From positions 94,314 to 158,313 of the forward strand of contig SZWC01000562.1 of NCBI GenBank assembly GCA_023375785.1: a stretch of DNA of 64,000 bases. The letters run 5' to 3'. Below the pieces are notes generated by a model. That model was not told where the DNA came from. It worked only from the letters and a program-made list of their open reading frames with translations, and did no database searches. Position numbers and translations under genes: made by a program. Shown piece by piece: positions 1-10,100 of this stretch (position 1 is its first letter; every line of letters begins with the position of its first letter). The DNA is from Penium margaritaceum (taxonomy: Eukaryota > Streptophyta > Zygnematophyceae > Desmidiales > Peniaceae).

Positions 1-3000
1 GACGGAAGACCCAGCGGGCATCGATCGCCTTGCGGCCTGGTGGGAGATCGACCAGCTCGTACACGGCGTGGTCATCCAGGGCTCTCAGCTCGTCCCGCAT
101 GGTAGCCTCCCATTGCTGGGAGTCGGGTGCTACCCGTGCCTGGCGAACAGTGGTCGGGTCAGGCAATTGCGGCAGGGTGACAACAGTTGCATTGCACTCG
201 GCAATGCTTCCAAGGATGGCGGCCTCGAGCGCACGCTCATGCTCGGACGTGAGCAGTGTGTACCCAAGGACAGAGCTGGGATGCACAACTCCTGTGGCTA
301 GGCCCAGGGCGTCCATACCAGTAGGCAGCGCTGGGGACTGTCCAGATGAGGTCTGTGAAGGTTGAGCAGAGGGCGCTGCAGCACTAGAGGAGCGAGAGGG
401 AAGCGCACGCAGACGTCCGCCACGAACAAAAGGTTCGATGGGGGCAGGGCGTGGAGGAGCACTGGGTGGACTGACATGACTGGAGTGAGTGGACTGGATG
501 GGGATGCAGCAGAAGGTGCGGGAGAGATGGACTCAACAGATGAGGACTCAGATGAGGACACCACAAGGGATGACGGAGCTCCAAGCGAGCTAGACGACAC
601 CGACGGGGGGGCGTCAGAGGATGGTGGAGTCACAGTGCCGGCCGTTGGAGAACGCTCCGAGGGTGAAGGCTGCTGAGACCTGACAGCAGCAGGGACGGCA
701 GGGGCAGATGGGACTGCAGGGCCGACCTCCCCCCGCAACCGAGAGAGCGGAAGCAGGGAGGCAGCGGACGAGTGACGATCGAGGTCACGGAGAAACACGG
801 ACTCGAAGAACAAGGCATCCCGGGACTCAACGACGCGCTGACGCTCTGAGTCCCAGAAGCGCCAGGCTTTCGACTGGGAGGAAACNCCCAAGAAGGGGCA
901 GAGACGTCCACGCGGGGAGAGTTTCCCGTCGCGGAGATCCTCTGGGAGCCAGACAGACGCAATGCTACCCCAGACGCGAGCCAGACGGAGGTCAGCACGG
1001 GAGCCGTACCAACGCTCAAAGGGTGTAACGGTGCGGGGAAGAGGACCGTGAGGGACGCGATTCCACACCCAGGTCATATAGCTCATGGCCTCAAAGGCAA
1101 AGAGAGGGGAGAGCCCAGACTCAGACAGAAGCGTGCGGACACCATCGGCAAGGGTCCGATTCCAACGCTCAGAAACTCCGTTTTGCTGGGGTGTGTAGGG
1201 AGCCGAGGTCTCCAGACACACCCCTTGGGACTCAAGAAAGTGGGCGGTGGGTCCAAGGAACTCACCGCCACGATCATTGCAAAAGACGCGCAGTGAACGC
1301 TGACACACACGTTCAGCCTGAACAAGCCACGACGCGATGACAGAAGCAACATCACTCTTCTAACGAAGAGCGAAGATCCAACGGAAACGGGAAAAATCGT
1401 CAGTGAGGCACAGGACGTAACGCCCGGCCCCCCCAAGAAAGTCATGGGGAAGAGGCCCCATGACGTCGGCATGAACAAGATCGAGAGGCTGAGCGGAATG
1501 TGAGTCCGAAGAGGCAAAGGGTGAACGATGCATCTTGCCTTGGGCACAGTCCAGGCAGTCAGAGGGACATGGCGCAGGGAAGGTGGAAGGGGACAAGCCA
1601 ACATCGGGTTGAAGGCGAAGCATGCTAGTGATAGCATCAGTGTGCACATGGCCAAGGCGGCGATGCAAGAGCTGGATATCAGCAGGAGAAAGGGAAGGCG
1701 CGACGTGAGTAAGGGACAAGCCAACAGCAGGTGCAGAGGGGGCATGAAGGGGAACACGGTACAGCTTGGCACACTTAACCCCCTGCAAGACGACGCGACC
1801 AGAAGAGCGAAGACTGACAGTGCCCACGCCTGACTAGCGGAGAAATCCATGCCCTGATCGTCGAGCGACGGCACTGACAGCAGGCTAAGTTCCAACGAAG
1901 GCACGAACAGAACGTCAGGCAGAAACATCACGCCACCGAGACCGACGAAACGGACAACGCCAACGCCTTGGACGGGAAGGAGCTGGCCGGAACCAGTGCG
2001 CACAAAGCGAACAGAGCCGACAGGACCCAAGGAGACAAAAGTGGACCGAACAGAGGTCATGTGATGAGTGGCTCCGGAGTCAAGGACCCAGAAGCCACCA
2101 GAGACACGGACATGGGGAAGGACGCCACAGGTGGCAACAGTGCCGACGGAGGGCGGGGATGAGGCACAGGCAGCAAGACAACGAGGGAGAACGACAGAGT
2201 GCCAGTGCTCGACCCACGGAACAGACGAGGACGGCAACCCAAGGACGTGACCGGGGGGGTCCCCACGAAGGACTATGTCAGTCTGACAGGCAAGACCTCT
2301 GGCCAACGAAGACATACTCTCACCTCCCTGATCACGAAGGTGAAGACGCTGGAGGAGAGACTGCTCTAGCTGGCGCTCGCTGTCGATGGAGGCTGCAGAC
2401 GATGGAGTAGGCGTGCTCGAGGGAGAGGCAAACCAGGAAGGAGGGACGTAGGCCGAGGAAGGTGGGCCCGCAAAGGCGTGCGCTCCATAGGGCGGTGGCC
2501 AGCCCCAAGGGTAGAGGACAGGCGGATGGATGCTGGCGACACCGGCGGTGGGGTAGGCATGAGCTGGGGAGGAACTAGTAGATGATGTAGAGGTGGAGCT
2601 GGAGCTAACGCCGGAAGAAGAAGAGGAGGGCCCGCTGGTGCGCGCCCAATGGGCACGCATGGCGCGTGCGAGGCGGACGTCGTCAGGGGGTGCAGGGCAC
2701 TTGCGAGCGGAGTGCACAGAGGAGCCACAGTTCCAGCACACCACCTCACCAAGAACACGAGACGATGCAGCAGATTTGCCCTTCCCCTTGCCTTGTCCAC
2801 GCCCGCGTCCACGTCCACGACCTTGGGATGCAAGGGCCGTGGCTGTAGAGGTAGAAGAGGAGGAAGAAGATGATGGAGACGAGGCCGATGTAGCAGCGGA
2901 GGAAGAAGAGGAGGCGGCAATGGAGACGGCGGCCACCCCTGCGACTGCAGTGCGGTGAAGGCGCTTGTTTTGGAGGCTTGTCCACCACGCTGCGAGCCTA

Positions 3001-3874
3001 TCAGCGACAAAGTACCAGAGGGCACCAACGCCTGGAGGGGAATCGGGTGGAACAGGCTGGGAGGCAAGACGCTGCAGCTCGTCTGCCTTGACATCGCGGA
3101 GAAGGTCGGACAGCTCGGGGATCAACCCGTTGACCATGGTGTGAACAGTTGACAGCTGACCTGGTGCAGCCTTATCAAGCTCGCGAAGCAGCTTGAGCCC
3201 GCGTGCCCAATAGGCGTCGGCCGACTCGTCCGCTCGCATTAAGAGCGTGTTGAACTGAACGGTGAGGGCACTTTGTGCCGCCTGACCTGTGCTTTCGTGC
3301 GGCGACGAAGCATAGTGTATACACCGACTGGGTCAGCCAAACGCTGAACAGCGGGGTTAGCATTGTAGGTGCCAACCTCATCGACGAGTGTCTCAGGGGC
3401 AGCAGCAATGAGGGCGCGGACAGCGCGAGCAGACTCGTCAGCGACAGGGGTGAAGGAAGGTGTGGCAGGGAACTAGTATTCCCAAAGATGTTCTCCCTGG
3501 GCCCATGCACTAAACCGGGTCTTCCAGGAAGAGAAAGCATGTCCAGTAGAAAAGACAGGGGGCTGGGAGAAGAAGTCATGCTGGCGGGAGACTGCGGCAG
3601 GAGAGACAGTAGATGGGGTGATAGCAGGGTTAGAGGTAGTAGAGTTAGCAGGTGGGGTGGAAGAGACACCGGCACCGGTGCCAGCAAAGGAGCCAGCGGG
3701 CAGAACAGAGGTAGCAGGCAGCCGCTTGAGCACAAGCGCAGCCACCTCATCTGCGAAGGCGGTGCGGTTGTCATTCGCAACTTTGAGACGCTCTTCGGCA
3801 TCACGCTGAGCGTCGCGAGCGAGGGCCAGCTGGCGCTGAAGGTCTGCTATGACCGACTTGTCGTCACCAGGCAT
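1..3874 (-). pseudogene. Element A gag-pol remnant
   Basis: Broken gag-pol of a copia element. Starting at the ATG at 3874 (MPGDDKSVIADLQRQLA) it shows a Gag with a heptad-like N-terminus and a CCHC knuckle (CWNCGSSVHSARKC, near 2720-2760). The protease signature DSGATHHMT lies near 2055-2080, followed by the GAG-pre-integrase HRRLGH motif, integrase with NDRGGEF and TPQQNGVSERWNRT (near 1150-1290), a Ser/Pro-rich linker (near 370-760) and the start of reverse transcriptase at the left edge. The order protease-integrase-RT is diagnostic of Ty1/copia. A single n at 885 is an assembly mark. Confidence 0.85.
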
Positions 3875-3892
3875 GGTGACGACTAATGGGTC

Positions 3893-3943
3893 CTGCCGAG
3901 AAAATTTCGGCAGAGTTTCCCCCGCCCCAGTGGGCGTGGGAAA
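3893..3943 (-). other. Paired-hairpin module, gag-proximal copy (A)
   Basis: Two adjacent inverted repeats. One has stem arms CTGCCGA/TCGGCAG (3893-3913). The other has arms TTTCCC/GGGAAA and GCCC/GGGC (3916-3943). In the sense of element A the module ends 18 nt before the gag ATG. A second copy lies at 5841-5893, and relatives occur in D and E. Confidence 0.8.
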
Positions 3944-4022
3944 ACTGGGAATGCCTTAGGCACGATGAATATGTGCTGCAAGACAGCCCGACCCAAATCA
4001 CACAGACAAGCCACCTCAGAGG

Positions 4023-4475
4023 AGAGAGAGAGAGGACGGGAGCAAGGAGATGCAGACAAGGAGACCTCACGAGGAGTGTGAGGGGTTGCGCAAAAGAGCA
4101 AGAACAGGCGGGACAATAGAAGCAGCTGCAGCGGAGAGCACAGAGACGCAAGATGCAACCGGCACAATCAGTGCCAGGCAGCCTGTGGTGAAGGCGGCGC
4201 CAACGGTAGGAAGGACTGCCGCTGCAACGACGACCGTTGTGACGAGTGTNGAGAGAGAGGACGGGAGCAAGGAGATGCAGACAAGGAGACCTCACGAGGA
4301 GTGTGAGGGGTTGCGCAAAAGAGCAAGAACAGGCGGGACAATAGAAGCAGCTGCAGCGGAGAGCACAGAGACGCAAGATGCAACCGGCACAATCAGTGCC
4401 AGGCAGCCTGTGGTGAAGGCGGCGCCAACGGTAGGAAGGACTGCCGCTGCAACGACGACCGTTGTGACGAGTGTG
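4023..4475. repeat. 225-bp direct duplication around a single n
   Basis: The sequence 4023-4249 is repeated almost base for base at 4251-4475, with only an n at 4250 between. This is the pattern of two overlapping contig ends that were not merged, so an assembly artefact is more likely than a biological tandem repeat. It falls inside the leader ORF of element A. Confidence 0.8.
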
Positions 4476-4981
4476 GCGATGTCAGAGGGTGCTGATGCGG
4501 ATGTTGCAACAGCGATGGCTGTGGAGGTGCGAATGGCCGTAGCTGCAGCGGATACGGGAGAAGCTGCAGAAGCTGTTGAAGAGGCCATAGATGATGCAGC
4601 TGCCGCTAGCTGTGTCCCAATGTCAGCCGCTGCCGCAGCCAATGGTCCAGCTACAACGGCCGCCTCAGTGTAGGATTCGGCGGCGCGGCCAGTTGACGTT
4701 GATGCAGGGGCACGTGCTGCTCTAGCTACGGCGGCAAAGGTGGCAGCAGCTGCAGCTGCCACGTCTATCACGGCGGACGCAGTACGTGTGAAGGTGCGAG
4801 CAAACTCTAGCGCGTCCTGATGCCAAGTTGAGTGCGGCAATGCAACAGCGGCGTCGTGCGGCTGCTGAATCCCCCCAGAGGCACCAGGGGAGGGAGGTCT
4901 TACCGAGCGTTGTAGTGCCGAGCTCTCCCCTGAGTCGCCACCGAGATCCTCTGAGTGCGCCAGCATGACGGCGACCACCAC
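4292..4981 (-). CDS. Ala-rich leader ORF upstream of gag (element A)
   Basis: A 229-codon frame on A's sense strand, between the PBS and gag. Its central part is Ala-rich with regularly spaced polar residues (ATFAAVARAARAP, GRAAESYTEAA, LAAAAADIGTQLAAAA). Its C-terminus has two hydrophobic stretches (TTVVVAAAVLPTVGAAFTTG and CLALIVPVASCVSVLS) that could be membrane segments. The same order of motifs occurs in B's leader ORF at 12494-13777, so this is more than low-complexity noise. No known copia domain is recognised. The function is unknown, and the membrane prediction is an inference from composition. The duplication at 4023-4475 affects its C-terminal end. Confidence 0.5.
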   Translation of the reverse strand: MVVAVMLAHSEDLGGDSGESSALQRSVRPPSPGASGGIQQPHDAAVALPHSTWHQDALEFARTFTRTASAVIDVAAAAAATFAAVARAARAPASTSTGRAAESYTEAAVVAGPLAAAAADIGTQLAAAASSMASSTASAASPVSAAATAIRTSTAIAVATSASAPSDIATLVTTVVVAAAVLPTVGAAFTTGCLALIVPVASCVSVLSAAAASIVPPVLALLRNPSHSS

Positions 4982-5049
4982 CAGACGGTGGTGCGGGGAC
5001 TGCTACAAGGTTGCAGTGCAGATTCTCCACGACGCCGCTTGCTACTCCT

Positions 5050-5810
5050 GTCACGTTGGTTATGCGGCTGCTGTGGTGCAGGTATTTGCTGCAGTTGCTG
5101 CTGTTGCTACCGTGCTGCTACTGAGCTGCTACTGAGCTGCTGCTAATCTGCTGCTGAGCTGCTGCAGGGCTGTTTGCGAGCAGCTGCCGAGCTGCTGCTG
5201 AGGTGATGCAGTACTGCTACTAAGCAGTTTGCTGAGCAGCTGCTGATATGCTATTGAGCTACTGCCGAGCTGCTGCTGAGTTGTTTCTTGAGCTGCTGCT
5301 GAGTTGCTGCTGCAAAGCTGCTGAGGTGCTGCTCAGCTGCTGCTGAGGAGTTTGCTGAGCAGCCACTGATCTGCTGGTGAGCTGCTGCTAAGCTGCCGCG
5401 GAGCTGTTTACTGAGCAGCTGCTGATCTGCTACTGAGCTGCTGTAGGGCTGTTTGCGAGCAGCTGCTGAGCTGCTGCTGAGGTGATGCTGCACTGCTGCT
5501 AAGATGCTGCTGCGAAGCTGCTGAGGTGCTGCCCAGCTGCTGCTGAGGAGTTTGCTGAGCAGCCAATGATCTGCTGCTGAGCTGCTGCAAAGCTGCCGCG
5601 GAGCTGTTTGCTGAGCTGCTACCGAGTTGCTGTTGAGCTAATGCTACGCTGCTACTAAAATGCTGCTGCGAAGCTGCTGTTGGTAAGGTGCTGCTGATGG
5701 GCTGCTGCTCCGGAGCTAAGGAGCTAGATCCACTGTTGTAGGGATGTTGCGAGGCTGCTGCTGCTGCGCTGCTTAAGTTGAGACGTTGTTCACGTTGCAG
5801 CTGCTGCAAA
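5050..5810. repeat. GCT/CTG-rich trinucleotide tract, A leader
   Basis: About 760 bp made largely of GCTGCT, GAGCTGCTGCT and CTGCTGAG units with longer imperfect repeats, for example the stretch from 5340 recurring from about 5540. On A's sense strand it reads CAGCAGCTCAGCAG. Comparable CAG-rich tracts occupy the leaders of D (16440-17690) and other clade 1 elements. Reading frames here are by-products of the repeat. Confidence 0.85.
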
Positions 5811-5840
5811 TACCGCTAGGAACGGCGACGGGCCCCCCAA

Positions 5841-5893
5841 CGCTGCCGAAATTTTTTCGGTAGCGTTTCCCCCGCCCCAGTGGGCGTGGGAAA
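5841..5893 (-). other. Paired-hairpin module, PBS-proximal copy (A)
   Basis: Arms CGCT/AGCG and CCGAAA/TTTCGG form one hairpin (5841-5865). Arms TTTCCC/GGGAAA with GCCC/GGGC form the next (5866-5893). It lies about 280 nt downstream of the PBS in the sense of A. The second hairpin is identical to that of the gag-proximal copy, while the first differs in sequence but still pairs. Confidence 0.8.
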
Positions 5894-6169
5894 TATGGGA
5901 AGGCCGTGGGAACACCTGTAGGAACCTGTTCCAACCCCACCCAACCCAGGAATAGAGGGGAGCCCAACCAGCAGGAGGAGGGGAAGACCAAAGAGCCCCG
6001 ACGGCAGAATGTCGTCACTCGCTGCTGCTGAGGCTACAGCAGTCACCTGCTGTTATGCTGGTGGGTTGTGATGGCGGGGTGGAGGCGCGACACCAAGAGT
6101 GGCTGTCGCGGGTTTGACCCAGGATACGTGGACAGCAGATCGATCCACTGCCCGTCTTCCATGCAACCT

Positions 6170-6181
6170 GCTCTGATACCA
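6170..6181 (-). other. Primer-binding site of element A
   Basis: GCTCTGATACCA on the plus strand, i.e. TGGTATCAGAGC on the element's strand. This is complementary to the 3' end of plant initiator tRNA-Met, and it lies a few bases inside the 5' LTR. Confidence 0.92.
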
Positions 6182-6187
6182 ATAGGC

Positions 6188-6698
6188 TGCTGCGTTAGAC
6201 AAGTAGGCAGCAGCTGAGGTGAGGCTTGGAAGACACCAAGCGAGCAATGGTGTTAACGTGGAAGTTAGAAGTGGAGAGAAAAAAAGTGATGGAGTAACAA
6301 GTCACAGAAGTGCTACGTGCAGGTGGGAGCGAGCGAACGAGCGGGCAGCGAGCGAGTGAGCGAGCGAGGACTGCCGCGAGCTCGAAACTGGGGGATTCGA
6401 CCCCACCTGCCCACAGAACAATTTCCTAGCATAAACTAGGTCACCGTAGTGAAGACAGATCAAAGAATAGGCAAGAGTATGAACCCGACGCAAATTTGTG
6501 TACACAAATGCACACCAGCCAGAGACATGTGAGATTTGATGCCTGGTTGATGCCTGGCTGTGAGACTCGCTGTGCAGTCATGCCACCATGGCGTAGCAGC
6601 CAGCAGGGTTTGCCTTTCTCCACTTAGTCACCTGCGTCAGTGAGGAGAGTGTGCAACGAGGCCAGAGGTCACCTTGTGGTACTGACACAAACCCAACA
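6188..6698 (-). repeat. 5' LTR of element A
   Basis: Bounded by TG near 6188 and ...CCCAACA at 6698, with the PBS next to it. It contains a GAGCGAGCGAACGAGCG-type simple repeat (6326-6370) and a box-B-like GATTCGACCCC (near 6393). The inner boundary could be 6188 or 6191. The partner LTR lies outside the window, so divergence cannot be measured. Confidence 0.75.
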
Positions 6699-7115
6699 CC
6701 CGGGGGTTGAGCCCGACCTCTCGGAATAACCGAGGGCGGCTACTCACCAACGCACGGTCAAGACCAGCATGGTGGCCCCCTGAGGACCAACACCCGGGAA
6801 ATATGGAGCTCCCTCATCACAAGTAGGGCAAGATAAAATGATGGAGGGCACAACAATGAGAGTGTACGGCCTTAGCATCTACCGCATCACACAGAGAGTC
6901 ATAGAGAATCATGTAGAGTCATGCAATGGTAACATTGGCGCTAGATAGCGCCCCTGGGTCCAGCAACAGCTTGAGGGCGTTGGCGGCTTTAGTCAGGGTG
7001 ATCGCGTCAGCCATCTCCCCAGGCAGTACCATGGTCATTCAATCTGTACATGAGTGTGTGGAGAATGTGGGAGGCAAGAGGGCATAGAGTTATGAGTGGC
7101 CAACGAACTTCAACA
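6699..7115 (-). repeat. 3' LTR of element B (part, interrupted by A)
   Basis: Matches 14416-14832 of the 5' LTR and ends ...CTTCAACA next to the PPT. It holds a perfect hairpin GGCGCTA/TAGCGCC (6937-6952) and a CTCGG/CCGAG hairpin near 6717-6735. The match to the other LTR starts abruptly at 6699, where element A's LTR ends. Confidence 0.9.
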
Positions 7116-7122
7116 CTCCCCC
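7116..7122 (-). other. Polypurine tract of element B
   Basis: CTCCCCC on the plus strand (GGGGGAG in the element's sense) directly next to the 3' LTR terminus, preceded by CATG as in D, J and H. Confidence 0.88.
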
Positions 7123-7199
7123 ATGACCCACAGACAAGCAGCCCACACACACACAGAGAGTAGTCACGAGCGATGAGCACAGAGAGGGAAGACGAGCAA

Positions 7200-10100
7200 T
7201 CAACCTGGTTCATGCGGACTGATGAGACCCACAGAGTGAACAGCACTTTTGAAGACATTGCGACTGAGGGCCTTGGTGAGAAAGTCAGCTCTCTGAGACC
7301 GTGTATCCACCCAAGCGACCTGGACAATGCCAGCAGCAATGCACTCACGAACAAAGTGATGCTCCACATTGATGTGTTTGGTGCGTGAATGATGCATGCC
7401 ACTGTTTTCTACAATGGCCTTCGTGCTTTGGTTATCACAGCACAGAGTGATGCAGCGGATGGGCACACGTAGCTGTTGTAACAGGCGACAGAGCCAGACA
7501 GCTTCACAAGTGCCTGCGCCCAGTGCGACATACTCAGCCTCAGCAGTGCTGCGTGCCACACACCCTTGCTTGCCACTTTTCCAGGAAATTGCAGTGCCAC
7601 CGACCAAGAAGATGTATCCCATGCGGCTGCGAGCATCACAGTCATGCGCCCAATCACTGTCCGTGAAGCCATCCACTACGACAGAGGGCTGTGCACGAAA
7701 GAGCAGTCCGACACGGGGGGTGGAGAGAGCGTACCGCACCACTCGCAGGGCTGCCTCGAGGTGCCGCTCCCGGGGACACTGGGAGAACTGTGACAAGAAG
7801 TTCACTGCAAAGGCAACATCTGCATGTGTAGTAGTGGCGAGGTACATTAGGGAGCCAATGACTCGGAGATAGTCAGTGGTATCCACTGTCTCCCCCAGTT
7901 TGGTGAGATCAAGTGACTTAAGGAGAGACTGCCCAGCAGGCGTCATGGGAGTGGACGCCGTGGGAATGGAGGTAAGGAGTGGCGCAAAGCGCTCCCCTAG
8001 GCTACGCACATATGCAGCCTGATGCACATGCAAGACCCGTCGTGCACGATCACGCTCCAACTCCATCCCTAGAAAGACACAAGCTGGACCAAGATCTTTC
8101 ATCTTGTATGCCGCTTGCAGAAGGGATTTGGCGGCAGTCACAGACGCGACATCGGGAGAGGCAATGAGGAGGTCATCCACGTACACAAGAATGGCAACAA
8201 GTGGTTTGGTGGGGGGCCCGAGAAAGAGAGCTGGATCCACTGCACTCCATTTGTACCCTCCCTCTTCAAGGGTGGCTGTAATCTCTTGATTCCAACACCG
8301 TGGAGACTGCTTGAGACCATAGAGGGCCTTGCGTAAACGCCAAACCCGGTTTGTGCCATCAGAGAAGCCTGGTGGTTGAACCATGTAGATCTCTTCGTCG
8401 AGCTTGCCATGAAGGAAGGCGTTGTTGACATCCATCTGCTCAAGTTCCCAGTCATGCTGTGCGACTAGGCTAAGTAGAGCTCTGGCTGTGGTGTAGCGGC
8501 CGACCGGGGCAAAGGTCTCATCAAAGTCCACTCCTGGGACTTGAGAGAACCCCTTAGCCGTGAGACGAGCCTTGTATCGCTCAACCGTGTTGTTTGGATT
8601 CAGTTTGCGACGGTACACCCACTTGGCAGCAACTGCCTTGCAACCGGGTGGGAGATCAACAAGCTCATACACGCCATGATCAGACAGTGCATCAAGCTCG
8701 GCATTCATGGCCTGCTCCCACAGCAGGGATTCAGTGGCACCACGGGCTGCCTGAACTGTCTGCGGTTCGGGAGAGAGAGGTGAGTGGCCGGCAGCCGCAA
8801 AGCATGAGGCTACATACCCGGCAATGGATGAGGTCACCGCGGAGTGGAACTCTTGTTCGACAAGAGAGTAGCCAAGTGCGGTGCTGGGATGGACAACAGA
8901 AGAGGCTGTAGAGAGACCAAAGGCAGTGAGACCAAGGGCACGGAGGCCAGGGTCACCAGAGACAACCGGGTGAGACTGAGAGGGAAGAGCCCGAAGGCGA
9001 CCACCGCGAGTGTAGGGTGAGACTGGGGGAATGGACGGGGGGCGTGCAGAGGAGGAGGGCGCAACAGAGCAAGGCAAGCCAGAGGGAGAGGACGAGACAA
9101 GAGGGAGCTCCGAGGCAACAGGGGGCTCCGAGGCAACAAGAGGCTCAAAGACGGCACCAAGAGTGGGAGAGGAGGAGGAGCCGGCAGGGGAGCCGATAGG
9201 GGCACTGGAGGTGCTGGGCGAGTCCAAGGGACCCGAGACGGGTGAGGAAGCCGGGGAGGGGGACGTAGACAATGGAGAGCCCAGATGAGCAGAAGGTGAG
9301 ACAGGGGGAACCGAGGAACATACCGAGGGAGGAAGAGTTGGCCCGGAGGGCAGAGAGCCACCCCCACCCCGAAGAGGCGGAGCGAGGGACCCACCGAAGC
9401 GGGGAGCGTCACCTTCAAACAGATGCTGAAAGAACAGGGCGTCACGAGATTCAACAACACGACAGCGGGAAGGGTCCCAAAAGCGCCATGCTTTGGAGAA
9501 GAGAGAGACGCCCAGTAAGATGCAAAGTCGACCACGCGGGGACAGTTTACCATCGCGTTGGTCGGAGGGCACCCAAACGAAGGCAAGGCAGCCCCAAACG
9601 CAGGCAAGCCAAAGGTCAGTACGACGGCCAGTCCATCGCTCGAAGGGGGTGACAGTGCGAGGAAGAGGTCCATGTGGGATGCGGTTCCAGACCCACGTCA
9701 TGTAGGACATGGCTTCAAAGGCAAAGAGAGGAGACTGGCTGGAGGCAGAGAGCAGAGAACAAACACCGTTAGCAAGGGTGCGGTTCCAGCGGTCAGACAC
9801 CCCATTTTGTTGGGGAGTGTAGGGAGCGGTGGACTCAAGCCGGACCCCGCGAGACGCAAGGAAGCGAGATTTGGGACCATAGAATTCACCACCACGGTCA
9901 CTGCGGAATACACGCAGGGAGCGTTGACATGCGCGTTCGGCCTGAGGGAGCCAGGACTCAATGATGTCAGCAACATCACTTTTGTGCCACAGAGCAAAGA
10001 CCCAGTGGTAACGAGGGAAATCGTCAGTAAGACACAGGACGTACCGACCAATGCCACCCAGGAAATCCTGGGGTAAGGGGCCCATGACATTGGCATGCAC

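Larger units (their letters stand above)
1..6698 (-). mobile_element. Element A: Ty1/copia LTR retrotransposon, 5' part
   Basis: Minus-strand copia element whose 5' LTR lies at 6188-6698. A PBS at 6170-6181, a 2.3-kb leader and gag-pol from 3874 down to the window edge follow. The last part of pol and the 3' LTR lie left of the window. The 5' LTR abuts position 6699, where B's 3' LTR resumes in mid-sequence, so A is inserted in B's LTR and is the younger of the two. The gag-pol is broken in several places. Its protein is closest to that of B among the elements here. Confidence 0.88.

Noticed and set aside
4023-4475. Biological tandem duplication in A's leader
   Set aside because: Copies are essentially identical and separated by a single n, so an unmerged contig overlap is the simpler reading.
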